A stretch of 64,000 bases of DNA, taken from positions 82,443,760 through 82,507,759 of the forward strand of contig CM043948.1 in the NCBI GenBank assembly GCA_014529385.2, written 5' to 3'. The position numbers and the translations under genes are program-made. How positions within the stretch are numbered: position 1 is the stretch's first letter; each line of letters starts with the position of its first letter. Below are positions 11,683-23,129 of the stretch, in pieces. Under the pieces are notes generated by a model. It worked only from the letters and a program-made list of their open reading frames with translations, was not told the origin of the DNA and did not search any database. The stretch comes from Adiantum capillus-veneris (Eukaryota > Streptophyta > Polypodiopsida > Polypodiales > Pteridaceae).

Positions 11683-12340
11683 GTAATTTCTAGCAAACTG
11701 TCTTCCAAAAGTTGGATAACCGTTTGTGCATGTCGTCCTCACATCATCCTGAAGCCAATGGACAAACCGAACGCACTAATCAAGCATTGGAGGACATGCT
11801 TCGCGCATGTCTCCCGTCGTCATTATGATTGGAAATGATATCTCCCACAAATTGACTTTGCTTAATACAATACTAAGCACTCAGATGCTGGCTATAACCC
11901 ATTCATGCTTATGTATGGTTATGAAAACCCCCAATTGCTCAAAGGCGTTAACATGCAATCCATGGCCGATTTCTTGCACAATATGCAAGAAATACTCGTG
12001 ATTGCTAAGGAAAGGATAAAGACTTCCCAAGATCGGGCCACCTTTCATGCTAACCAGCATCGACAGCCTTGTAATCTCCAGGAGGGGATGTGGGTGTACC
12101 TTAAGGTACCGAAGGATTCTCAAATCCGTATTAATCAATGCTCGAAATTATCTTCACGATATTGTGGACCACTCCAAATTCACAAGAAGATTAGTGATGT
12201 ATCCTACAAACTAGATCTACCCTCCGACATTATTGTCCATCCTAAGTGTCACAAACTGCTGACGTGTCATAGCCCTAAAGAATGGAGCCAACTTGCAGAT
12301 CCTAGCCGAGGGGCCCAAACCCTAAGAAGAACAAGTAACA
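11683..12340 (+). pseudogene. Gypsy integrase, right half and C-terminal domain
   Basis: Continues the fragment at 6070-6162: after the target duplication it reads F.QTVFQKLDNRLCMSSSHH and PEANGQTERTNQALEDMLRA, the last catalytic glutamate region. After a frameshift come YDWK.YLPQIDFA and GYNPFMLMYGYE, then an open stretch from about 11905 with DRATFHANQHRQPCNLQEG and SSRYCGPLQIHKKISDVSYKL, the GPY/F module of Gypsy integrases. Several stops are present. Its 3' end runs into a 5'-truncated LTR near 12353. Confidence 0.85.
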
Positions 12341-12352
12341 GAAGAAGAAGTC

Positions 12353-12963
12353 CTACCAACTTATGGGGACCCCGTCCGATGGGGCCCCAGTGACATAAAG
12401 AAAGTAAAATAAAGCAAGACCACACACACACACACGTAAAAACTGATGACGTGGCAATTGTACGGATGCTCCGCGTTTTGCGCTGACTGCTAACGTGGCA
12501 GTTGTACGGAATTCCGCAAAACACGTTGGCAGCTTTTTTGCATTGCTTTTGGACCAGAAGCTTTTGAGTTTTGAAGGCTTTTCACTGTAACTGCTTTTCA
12601 CGCCAAGGGCCTTTAAATATGAGGTTAAGGCTCATTCTCTGGCATGCTTCCTGGAGAAGGTGCAGAGTCTAGAGTACCGCCTTGTACTGTGTTGATGCAA
12701 TATAAAGAAATATAGAAAGAGGCGCCAAGGTTTGGGGCCAATACTCTGTGGGGTGAAATTTCGCCACTCCATGTCGAGTGTCGTCTCTCTCTCTCACTTC
12801 AGTTGTTATTGAAGTGCTAAAAATATGTTCAGCCTGTTCTGTTCTATTGGCACGTGGTGCCCATCTTGTGATAGTGGTATCAGAGCATCAAGCGTGTGCT
12901 TTCTGAAAGCATACCGGTCCTACAAAAGAGCTGACAGAGCTATTGGAATTTTACTTGAAATAT
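12353..12963 (+). repeat. LTR array unit 1 (LTR, primer site, leader)
   Basis: A 5'-truncated LTR of the family seen at 4719-5418 begins with CCAACTTATGGGGACC and ends TTGTGATA near 12873. A primer binding site TGGTATCAGAGC (12875-12886) and about 80 bp of leader follow. At the junction TATCACG|CAAAAACTG the next unit starts at an internal LTR position, not at the LTR start. Confidence 0.7.
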
Positions 12964-13612
12964 CACGCAAAAACTGATGGCGTGGCAAATGTGCAAACGC
13001 TCCGCGTTCTACGTTGACTGCTGACGTGCAGTTGTACGGAATTCCACAAAACACGCTGGCAACTTTTTGGCATTGCTTTTGGACCAGAAGCTTTTGAGTT
13101 TTGAAGGCTTTTCACCTGTGTTGCACGAAACGTTTCCAAACAAGAAACTTCAACCTGCCAAAAGAACATGAAACGGCATTCTCCAAGACAAGGAAACGGC
13201 GGGGGTACACCCAACAGAGAGTAGCCAAAAACAGAGAAATTCAAAGATATATCGACAAATACATTAAAAGCAAACATTTTAACAAGATTTGCATCATCCT
13301 CTTTCATCAGCACACACATGGAAGAACAGGCGCTTGCAATCATGTCGAGAAAAGAATTCTGTTAACTCTCTGGGATTGTTTCTTAACGATGGGTGGCCAG
13401 TTCAAACAGGGAGGCTTCATTTAGCTTGGCCTTTTTTTTAAGTAGATTCGGCCTAACGCAAACTTTGACATTTTTTGAAGGAAAAAATGGGCGTCGTTTC
13501 GACGCGTTTCGAGGCAGCTGGAAACGTGGTGCCCGTCTTGTGACAGTGGTATCAGACCATCAAGCGTGTGCTTTTAGCAGACAGAGCTATTGGAATTTTA
13601 CTTGAAGTATCA
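12964..13612 (+). repeat. LTR array unit 2, interrupted by foreign DNA
   Basis: Starts CGCAAAAACTGATGG at 12966, follows unit 1 text to about 13117, then loses the LTR middle, which is replaced by 406 bp of other sequence. LTR text resumes at 13524 with ACGTGGTGCCCGTCTTGTG, the primer site TGGTATCAGACC and the leader to 13612. Confidence 0.65.
13118..13523. other. 406-bp unrelated segment replacing the centre of array unit 2
   Basis: Not LTR-like. The left edge holds CGAAACGTTTCC and the right edge holds CGTTTCGACGCGTTTCGAGG, so the ends share CGAAACG/CGTTTCG in inverted orientation, perhaps worn terminal repeats of a small DNA transposon. No target duplication can be defined because LTR sequence is missing here. 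Confidence 0.3.
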
Positions 13613-14029
13613 CGCCAAAACTGATGACGTGGCAGCTATACGGACGCTCTGCGTTTTGCGCTGACTGCTGACGTGGCAGTTGTACGGAATTTCGCAAAAC
13701 GCGTTGACAGCTATTTTGCATTGCTTTTAAACCAGAAGCTTTTGAGTTTTGAAGGCTTTTCACTGTAACTGCTTTTCAGGCCAAGTGCCTTTAAATATGA
13801 GGTTAGGGCTCATTCTCTGGCATGCTTCCTAGAGAAGGTGCAGAGTCTGGAGTACCGGCTTGTACTGTGTTGATGCAATATAAAGAAACACCGAAAGGGG
13901 TGCCAAGGTTTGGGGCCAATACCCTCTGGGGTGGAATTCCGCCACTCCGTGTCGTGTGTCGTCTCTCTCTCTCATATCAGTTGTGCTAAAAATCTGTTCA
14001 GTCTGTTCTGTTTTATTGGCACGTGGTGC
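13613..14029 (+). repeat. LTR array unit 3, left part (split by the Gypsy insertion)
   Basis: Runs from CGCCAAAACTGATGACG to GGCACGTGGTGC at 14029, where the chromovirus is inserted. It continues at 24044 with TCGTCTTGTGACAG. GGTGC at 14025-14029 and 24039-24043 is the target duplication. Confidence 0.75.
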
Positions 14030-14261
14030 TGTCACAAACTAGCGACGTGGCTGATGGCTGCCCAATACACACACACACATCCTCTCTTGCAAGAACCCCC
14101 ACCCGCTCTGATGCTGATGTGGCACGCACCGTACGGACAGGCCCGCAACTTGCGGCGCAGATCACGAAGATCCGTACTGCTGACGTGGTAGTTTTTTACG
14201 ACAGCCTTTGGCAAGCTTTTTGGCTACGCAAATCAGCCTTGCTTTATTTACGCAAGAGAAT

Positions 14262-14314
<53 letters not shown>

Positions 14315-14651
14315 CTTTTGCTTTATTTTTTTTAAAAGCTTTTGATTTACCAGCTTTTGGGCTCTGCTTTCGGCATCCCTTGTAAACCCTTTAAATACGT
14401 GGGCAGGCTTCCCACTTCTCAAAGCATTTGAACGCATAGTCTGAGAGTAAGAGCCTCCCACTTGCTTGTACTTTTGCAACAGATTAATACAAAAAGACAT
14501 ACCGAAAGGGGCGCCAGTCTTTGGGCCAATATCTCTAGGCACGGAACTCCGTCCAACCAGTGTCGAATCAATTGTGAACTGTGAACTGTTTTAAAGTGTA
14601 TTCTGAAGTGCCGTGGTAGAATATCGACCTGGAGTGTCCAAGTCTGTTACA
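14030..14651 (+). repeat. Chromovirus 5' LTR
   Basis: 622 bp, TGTCACA...TGTTACA. It contains three ACGT-core motifs (14043, 14110, 14182), an (AG)n tract at 14264-14312 and a CTTTAAATACG TATA-like box near 14390. Confidence 0.9.
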
Positions 14652-14714
14652 GTAGTATCAGAGCACGGCCGATTTCTCTTCTACGGGAAATCCGATCCTT
14701 TTCACGCGGCACTT

Positions 14715-16224
14715 ATGGCTTCAAACGGAGATCACTCGACTTCCTCTGCATCCGGAGATGCGGGAAGAGATCACAACGAAGATTCACACAAGGAGTACAG
14801 CCCGCCTCGGCCTACTCAAGCGGAGATCGAAGAGATGGAGCGTCGACAATTGATCGGCGATGCAACAAAGATGATGCTAAATTTTGCGAAGGATGCGAAA
14901 TTTGCAAAATTTATGAGCCAGACCTCCTTCCACGAGGTGCATGCATAGTGGCGGCAGACCACAGAACCACCCCTCAAACCGGCACTCAAGAAACCTCCTA
15001 CTCCAAGGATGTACACAAAGCAAGAATTAGAAGAGGTGATCGATGCACGAATTGCTCAGCTTTTTGACGCACAGAACAAAGCAGAAAAGCACGACAAAAA
15101 GCAAAAGAAAGGTGCTGACTTCCCGGGTTATTTGGGTCGTCAGTCTACATTTGCATCGGCAAGAAAGCAGAAGAAGCGTGTTCGATTTGAAGGAGTACCC
15201 AGTTCTTCTTCCTCTTCATCTTCTGAGAGTTCTTCTAGCTCCTCTGACTCGAGCGAAGAAGACAAAAAAGCGAAGCAAAAAGCAAAGCTTCGGAAAGGGC
15301 AAGAAAAAGGCAAAGAAGCCTAAATCTCGCCCCGTGGTTGACAGTTCTACAGAGGACTCATCTCAGATAGTTCGGACTCTAACGACATCAACTTTTATGC
15401 AAAGAAGAAGAATTATTATAAAGCCAACCAATATGACTTTCTGGAAGATAAAAGCAAGAAAGTCCGAGAGTTTAAGGAAGGTGGACAGTCAATTAAAATT
15501 GACACGTTTTCAGGTTATAGAGATGCTTCGAAGGCTTTGTCTTTCAAACAGCAGTTTGACATAGCTTTCTCACAAGGGCGTTACTCAGAGCACTCCAAGA
15601 TTTGGAGGGATGCCTCTTACTATAAGGGAAATGCTCGAACTTGGTGGTCCACGCTTCTATTAAACAAGACAGTGCCAGTTAAATGGCTGAAATTCAAAAG
15701 GCTTTTTATTTCTTCTTGGTTGTCTCGAGATATGAACGCGACATACGAACTACTTGGAACCATCTTCGGATGACCAAGAAGGATACAATGGACGTTTATT
15801 GCCAGAGATTTTGGAGCTCTTTTCTACCCGCCTCTTCATTTAAGAAGATCTCGCTCAAAACACAGATTGAGCGGTTTACCTTGGGTCTTCCTACAGAGAT
15901 CCGAGATCACTGCTTAGAACATTCAACTTCCATTCAAGAGCTGATGAGTCGTGCAAAACGGGGTTCTGCCATTCACTCAGGCAGTTTGACCTACCCCACA
16001 GATGAAATCATGACGCAAAGGGCCGAACAGACTTTGAAAAATGAAAGTAGAAAGAGGAAGAGCAACCCAGAAAAGAGAGAAAAGGATGCACGACCCAAAC
16101 TCGCTCCTCAAGAGAGAGCTCTCTACATCGAGGAGGGGAAGTGCTTTGGATGTGGGGAAACTGGGCATATCTCCGCGAAGTGTCCTAAAAAGGCACCGAA
16201 AGAACAGAACGACAAGGACAAATA
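14715..16224 (+). pseudogene. Chromovirus gag
   Basis: ATG at 14715 starts MASNGDHSTSSASGDAG after the primer site and a short leader. A stop follows EVHA at 14946. Later frames carry a serine-rich acidic stretch (15200-15260), the capsid segment SFKQQFDIAFSQGRYSEHSK with TWWSTLL and LGTIF, then MDVYCQRFW and a CCHC knuckle CFGCGETGHISAKC at about 16142. At least two frameshifts separate these pieces. Confidence 0.85.
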
Positions 16225-16299
16225 AAGGCCGAGAGTTCGAAAGCAGCTGAGGAATGTGGACGAAAATACAAGATAAAAACACAACTGGTTCCGCATTGC

Positions 16300-18210
16300 A
16301 TGGGTATTGACCCAAGCACAATGGACGAGAGTATAGAACTTTGTCAAGCTTGGGGCAAAGTGAAAGACCAAGAAGCCTTGATCTTCTTTGATGGAGGAGC
16401 CAAGGCCAACTTCATTTCACCTGAATTGACAGCGCGGCTCGAGATCACACCCGATCGGATGGGACCACTAGCAAAGGCAGTTCCAACGGCACCAGGCAGG
16501 GACGTAGCCATTACACCTGTCATTGGCAAACTTCGGTTGCATTGTCAGGGGTATTGGGGCATGAGGACTTCTACATAATGCCTTTGGAAGATTGTGATGT
16601 CCTCTTGGGAATTCCAAGGTACCACAAGAACAACGCCGTGGTCGACTATAGGGCGAGAAAAGCGACTTTGACCACAAAGAAGGGCAGAACCATTGTACTA
16701 GATGTAAAACTTAAGGGCGAGTCTGTCCCTATTGTATCGGCTTCATCCATTTCAAAATTAATGAAATCCAAATTGTTTGTTTACTCGATCTTTTTGAGAG
16801 AGAAGAATGATGAGTATAGGACAAATATGTCTGAACTCGATAAGAACGCCAAGATTTTCTCCACTCATGCCGATTGCTTCTCAAAGGGCCTGCTAGGCGA
16901 GTTACCACCCGCTCATCCTGAGGATCATACCATTGATCTGATACCTAGAAGCACACCACCGAACAGACCACCTTATCGTGTGAGCCGAGCCCAGAACAAA
17001 GAAATTATGAACCAAGTGAAAGCCCTATTGGAAAAGGGTCTTGTCCAACCTAGTACTTGACCGTACTGTTCTCCTATGTTTTTGGTTTTAAAGAAAGACG
17101 GATCTTGGAGAATGTGCATCGAATATAGAGCTCTCAACAAAATCACCATCAAGATCAGATTTCCGATTCCTAGAATCGATGATATACTTGACCTCGTGCT
17201 TTAGCAGGATCGACTTGAAAAGCGGATATCATCAGATCCGAATCGTGCCGGGAGATGCCTACAAGACTTCCTTTTGGACGACTTTTGGGTTATTTGAGTT
17301 TTTTGGTGATGCCTTTTGGCCTTACCAATGCTCCTGCGACATTTAACCGGATGATGGACAGGATTCTTCGAGAGTATAGACTATTTTTTGACACTTTCTT
17401 TGACGACATCATTGTTTTCTCCAAGGATGAGGTAGAACATAGAGTACATTTGCTTCAGGTCTTTCAGGCATTACGAGATCACAAGTTGGTGATTAATGCG
17501 AAGAAAAGTGAATTTTTCTTACCAGAGATACACTTTTTGGGGCACATTGTCTCAGCAGCAAGAGTGCAGATGGACCCGGCCAAGATAGAGACTATCCGTG
17601 ATTGGCCCGATTTGTAGAATGTCCATGAAGTTAGAAGCTTCTTGGGATTGTGTTCGTACTACAGGCGGTTCATTAGAAAGTTTGTAGAGGTTGCTTCCCC
17701 TTTGCATATCTTGACATAGAAAGGAGTCCCTTTCTCATGGGGACCCACAGAGGTGACTGCCTTTCAGACACTGAAAGAGAAATTGACTACAAGACCAGTT
17801 TTGACTTTGTCGAACTTGAAGAAGTCATTTGAAGTATATTGTGATGCTTGTGGTCGTAATCTGGATGCGATCTTAATGCAAGAAGGCCATGTCATTGCCT
17901 ACGAGAGCCGATTGTTCTCAAGGCCAGAATTGACAGCATAGATTTATGAGAAAGAGCTTTTGGCGGTTATCCATGCTCTTACTCAGTGGCGACATTACCT
18001 ACTCGGAGCAGATTTTACTATTTTCACAGACCATCCGAGTTCATGCTACTTCTTGTCACAGTAGCAGCTATAGGAAAAGCAGATGCGATGGGCGAACATC
18101 TTGTCACAGTTTCACTTCCAAATGGTCCATGTGCAGGGACAAAAGAATTTGGTGGCAGATGCTTTGTCTCGGAAGTCGTTGGTTCTGGCTATTTCCGCAA
18201 TACATCATAG
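16300..18210 (+). pseudogene. Chromovirus protease, reverse transcriptase and RNase H
   Basis: Protease: ALIFFDGGAKANFIS near 16377, where the usual D-S/T-G is D-G-G. RT: EKGLVQPST (then a stop), [20 protein letters not shown], a disrupted DLKSGYHQIRI block, MPFGLTNAPATFNRMM and the catalytic box FFDDIIVFSKD at about 17397, with FFDD in place of YVDD. RNase H: FEVYCDACGRNLDAILMQEG with TDHPSS. Stops follow PST, PDL and LTA; at least two frameshifts are present. Confidence 0.85.
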
Positions 18211-18339
18211 GAGCTTCGAGGATATGGTCGATCAGTATGCCACAGATACAGATTTTGTAGACATTTTCACACGGATACGGGATGGGGAGACAGTAGCGGG
18301 ATATTCCATCGGGATGGCTACTTGATGAGGAAAACCATG

Positions 18340-19652
18340 TTGTGTGTTACACAACCGTTGAGTGAAAAGGTTATGATCGAATGCCATTGTCCACCTTTTA
18401 CGGGTCACCGCGGCATTGCTACCACCTTGAAAGGGATAGAGAGATACTACTTTTGGTCGAGACTCAAGAAGGATGTGGACGAGTTTGTGCGCAGTTGCTT
18501 GGTATGCCAGAAGGTCAAAATTAACAGGCATAAAGCACAGGGATTGTTACAGCCTTTGCCTATACACACCCGCCCCTGGGAAAGTATTGCAATGGATTTC
18601 ATTTTTTATCTCCCGAGAACACGGTGGTCACGATGGTATCTGCATTGTTATTGACAGAGTCAGCAAGCAGGCTCATTTCATTCCAATGAAGAAAACAATC
18701 AAGCCAGATCACTTAGCGAAACTGTTTGTGGCCCAAATCTTCAGATTACGTGGCATGCCCGAGATGATTGTCTCCGACAGGGACCCCGGATTTACGAGTT
18801 TATTTTGGAAGGCAATTTGGGAGAACATTGACACGCGGTTGCAATTCTCGTCATCTTTCCACCCGCAAACTGACGGGCAATCTGAGATTGCCAATTCAGT
18901 GGTTCTAGATTTATTGAAGTCTTACATCTCGGATTAGAAGACTCAATGGGAAAAGTATCTACCTTTGGTGGAATTTGCCTACAACAACACGATACACTCT
19001 TCGACGAGGAAGGCGCCATTTGAGATTATTGAAGATGCTCCGAAGGTTCCACCCTTCCTAAGCACGAAAGATAAGATTCTTGAAGCGATGAGTACACGCG
19101 AGACTTGGACACGGCTTTTGCCAAGGTCCGCGAGGCTTTGCAGAAATCTCAAGAAAGACAGAAAAAGGCAGCAGATCGCCATCGTCGCGATTTGAAATTA
19201 AAGGAGAATGATTGGGTGCTCTTACGTTTTGAGAAGGCACGCCTGAGAAAGAAAAAGGGAAAGGAGAGGCTTTTTCCAAAGCTTAGTATGCGATACTACG
19301 GACCTTTCCATATCTCCAAAAAGATAAATGATATCTCCTTCCGACTGAAACTGCCCGAAACTTGAAGGATTCACAATGCTTTTCATGTGAGTCTCTTGAA
19401 GCCTTTCAAGGGTGATGTGCCCGAAGATGGGGAGCCTGATGAGTAACCCGAAGTGGAAGAAAACAAGGAGATCCTTGTTCCAAAACAGATATTGGCACAT
19501 AAGGACAGAAAGATTAAGAGTAAAACGAGAAGGCGGTTCTTAGTTAAATTCAAGAACTATCTTGCATTGGATGCGAAGTAAATGGAGGAGGAGGACCTAG
19601 CAGATACTCCTCAGATTGTGAAACTTTACCTTGAAGCTTTTGCTTTAGCATA
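18340..19652 (+). pseudogene. Chromovirus integrase and chromodomain
   Basis: Zinc-binding part H..H and SCLVCQKVK (18495-18520), core AMDFI, VSDRDPGFTSLFWK (about 18772) and HPQTDGQSEIANS, then the GPF/Y module MRYYGPFHISKKINDISFRL (19288). The tail from about 19480 reads ILAHKDRKIKSKTRRRFLVK, FKNY and MEEEDL, which matches a chromodomain (FLVKWKGY...W.EEEDL). That places the element among chromoviruses, whose chromodomain is thought to steer integration. Stops and frameshifts throughout. Confidence 0.82.
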
Positions 19653-19884
19653 GTCTATTCCAAATGGAACCCCGAATTCAGCTTGGCCGGATATCTGGTG
19701 CAGTGGGTTTGCACAAGAGTTCCTCCGCTCCTTTGTCAACAGAAACCTCGATTTTCGATACTGGAGTCACTGATGTCTCTTCGAGCTTCAGGGATACTGA
19801 GAGCGGACAGTATTCTGTTGTATGACTTTATGAAATGGAATTCCGGATAATATGAAACTAATGGCTTCTGTCTGTTTTGTAGGC

Positions 19885-19902
19885 GTAATCGAGGGCGATT
19901 AC
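19885..19902 (+). promoter_or_regulatory. Hairpin upstream of the polypurine tract
   Basis: GTAATCG-AGGG-CGATTAC, a perfect 7-bp stem with a 4-nt loop ending 21 nt before the 3' LTR. The same structure occurs at 1852-1869 and, on the minus strand, at 3058-3075. Confidence 0.6.
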
Positions 19903-20601
19903 AATGCTTTCAAGAGGGGGGTATGTCACAAATTGGTGACGTGGTTGTTGGCTGCCCAGTACACACACACATCCTCTCTTGCAAGAACCCCCGCCCGTTG
20001 TGATGCTAACGTGGCAAGCACCGTACGGACAGGCCCGCAAATTGCGGCGCAAATCACGAAGATCTATACTGATGACGTGGCAGTTTTTTACGGCAGCCCA
20101 TAGTTTTTTCATGCGGCAACCATGTGTCTCACTCGGGCGGGTATGGAAGCCCGATATAAGCTTGATTCAGACCCCCCGAAGATTCCATACGTGGAATACC
20201 ATATGGCACTAAAAAATTAGTGTATATATATATATATATCTCATAACAAATAGCAATTAAAATTAAAACAATAGACTCTAGAGAGTAGCCCAAAGCCACA
20301 TAATGCATTAAAACATCATAGAAAATGTAGAATCTAGCTAAATCAAGGAGTCGGGAGCCGAGAAACAGATCAAGATCTCTGATCAATAGATACATCAATG
20401 AATCATGATCATACTAGATGGCAAAATATGGAGCCTCCAAAACCAACAAGACTGTGTACTGAGTACTCCAAAATTCAAATGACAAAACATAAATAGAGCC
20501 TAGAGGGTGGAGTCCAGCCGCTCGATGCTAAATAGTGAATCCAAAACATAAGTAGAGCTAAGAGGAGTCAGGACCGAGGCTAGAGCAAAATGCAATGAGC
20601 T

Positions 20602-22753
20602 CTAACTCTCATCAAAGGCCACCTCCTCATCATCACCCTCGTCATCCTCATCCTCATCCTCATCCCAAGCCTCATCCTCAGCAACGGAGCATGAAGTCCC
20701 AATATCACTGGGCATGCTAATCGGAAGAGACTCCATAACATCATCAGTGCTCTGTGCAATAGCCTCCTGAATCTCCTGCAACTCAAGCAAGCGCTCCTCA
20801 TCCTTCTCTTTGTTAAGCATCTCCAATGTCACCTCCATTCTCTCATAGCCGAGCTCTTTGATCTTGCATAAGAGCCTCAAGTTGGTGTGTATGTAGACAA
20901 GCTTCTCGATATGAGCAGGAAGTAACCTATTTCTTCTCTTGGTGTGAATGAGAGAGAAGGTGCTCCAATTTCTCTCACATGGAGAGACACATGTCCCTTG
21001 AGAAAGCACCGTAAGTGCAAGAGTCTGCAATGTGGGCGTGCAAGCCCCAAAAGTCTCCCACCATTTTACACCCTCTTGCATTCTCTTTGGATCCTTTGCA
21101 ATAGGATGAGCAAATGACTTTCTTTCAGTGAGGAAAGTGTCCAACTCATCAATGAGGGTATCCTGCATGGTCAAATCACCCTTGGTATACCTGTCCAAAA
21201 ATGTCATCCACCCGTCATGAACCTCACTGTCATTGAATTGCCCTCTTCCTCGCCATATAGGATGCAATAAGTATCCCACAGCATGCAATGGTGTGTGCAT
21301 CATATTCCATCTATCAACGCATAGGTCCTTGATCTCTTGCATCCTTGCCGCATCAATACCTTGCATGCTCAACCATGCGATCCGTAAGCTCATACACAAG
21401 CCCCATGGTGGCTCCTTCCCTATCAGCCAAACGAAGTATCTTCAAGATGGGAGCACAAATCTTCAAAATCAACTTGGCCTCTTACCAAAAGGATGCATTA
21501 AACACAATGTCCGAGACCACTATGGCCTTTGCAGTCCAGGATGCCTTCATTTTCACAAATTTTGCATCAATCATAAGCCTACGCACACCTTGCATACATC
21601 TCTCATCCACAAGACTAGCCAACATGATGAAGTAGTAGGCAAATCGAGTGGCCGATGGCTTCAACAATTCCTTCTTGCTAAGCATTCGAAACAATGCCAA
21701 GACAGTGGACTTCCTTGTGACAAATGTGACAACCTTTGTTGCATCTTCAAGAATTTTTACAATCCAAGGGAGTTTCCCAATATCCTCAAACAAGAGGTCC
21801 AAGCAATGGCATACACACCTCGTGAAAAAAATGTGTTTCCATTTCTCTTCCACCATTTGCCCGGCCCCAACACAATTAGTTGCATTGTCCATGCATACCT
21901 GCACAACATTGGAGGGTCCTACCCCAATAATCACATCCTTAAGCTGCTTGAAAATAAATTCTGATGTCTTTGTCTCCCCAGATGTGTCCACAGATTTCAA
22001 AAACACAGAACCATGTATAGAGCATGCAAGAAAGTTAATGATAGACCTGCGTCTAGTGTCAGACCATCCATCGCATACAATTGTGCATCCATGTTTTTTC
22101 CATTTCTCGCGCACACCCATGATCTCATGACCAATGCATTTGACCTCATCATTTAACTCTGTGGTGCGCAAAGCATTGTATGTGGGAGGCACATAAGATG
22201 GACCAACTTGTCCAATTGCCTTGACCATTTCCAAAAAGAAAGGACTCCGCACTTTCCATTCAGGAATGTCCTCTGCATAAAAAAACCTGCACAAGGCTTG
22301 ATCTGCTTGCTTGCGTGCTTGCAAGCTAAATGCACTTGCCAAGGGCCCTTGTGCAACCTTCCTCTTCTTTCTCGAGGACCCCACATTTGATTTGGAAGTC
22401 GAAGTCCCAGTGGCACTTACATAAGCACTCCCTGATGCATGTGTACTCATTAAGCCTGAGGCAGACGCATTAGCTCCCAAATCATCCACCAAGGCATCTA
22501 CAAATGCATTTGGGTCCTTCCCATCATTCTGTACATCTACATGCAATCTTGTGACCACCTCTTTGACGTCCTCTAGCACCATGTCACATGGGCCTACACC
22601 ATAGCCAGAGAGGGACAATAAATGTGCACGAATACGGGAGGGACCGCCGTCCCAAGTATGCCCACAATACTTGCATTTACATGTAAATTGCCCTTTCTTT
22701 TGAGGCTTCAATTGTTCTACATACTGCCATTCGGGACGCTTCACTCGGCCCAC
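20602..22753 (-). pseudogene. hAT transposase, broken
   Basis: On the minus strand the conserved frame starts near 22753 (GRVKRPEWQYVEQLKPQKKG), then a BED zinc finger (CKCKYCGHTW...RIRAHL), a DUF659-like catalytic region with IVCDGWSD and CMDNATNCVGAG, and a helical block with RCVCHCLDLL and FRMLSKKELLKPSATRFA. A TAA follows FNASFW at about 21482 and a frameshift lies near 21360. The remaining frame (21399-20602) has the C-terminal dimerisation domain with CERNWSTFSLIHTKRRNRLL and ends in an acidic tail rich in Asp and Glu. The initiating ATG is GTG in this copy but intact in the duplicate at 23232-23234. Not expected to be active. Confidence 0.9.
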
Positions 22754-23129
22754 ATGGATTCTGCAAACTTGCAAGGTGCACACTGCAAACCTTGACAAAG
22801 TGGAGGCCTCACGAGTAACGGACGGCGTAGGTGAAGAATCAACCGCGCACGGGAGAGTCTGTGGGCACTGGGTGGGGCTCCCGGCTCGCGGTCTTGAGTC
22901 CTCTCGACTCTCAAGCTTCGATGGGGACTCTATGCAGAAACGGGAACACTGCAGGTTTTTAATAAATCGCGCAGAGGCGTTTTGGGCCACATTTGAGAAA
23001 TTGGGGGTTTTTTGCCAGTGCGTCAAAAACTGCCCTACTCGCATCCGAAAACAACTAACATGCGGCAACCATGCGCGCACGCGTGAGGAAGCCCGATTGG
23101 GCAATCGGACGCGTCTGGAAAAAACTATG
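22649..23129 (-). repeat. 481-bp duplication of the hAT terminus, inner copy
   Basis: Begins GTCCCAAGTATGCCC and ends AAAAACTATG, like the outer copy at 23130-23610. The copies differ at scattered sites (for example CCCACATGG against CCCATATGG), so the duplication is not recent. An internal transposon end is therefore buried at 23117-23129. Confidence 0.85.

Noticed and set aside
21233-21964. 243-codon plus-strand open frame
   Set aside because: Antisense of the hAT transposase dimerisation and catalytic region; its cysteine- and histidine-rich text has no domain pattern.
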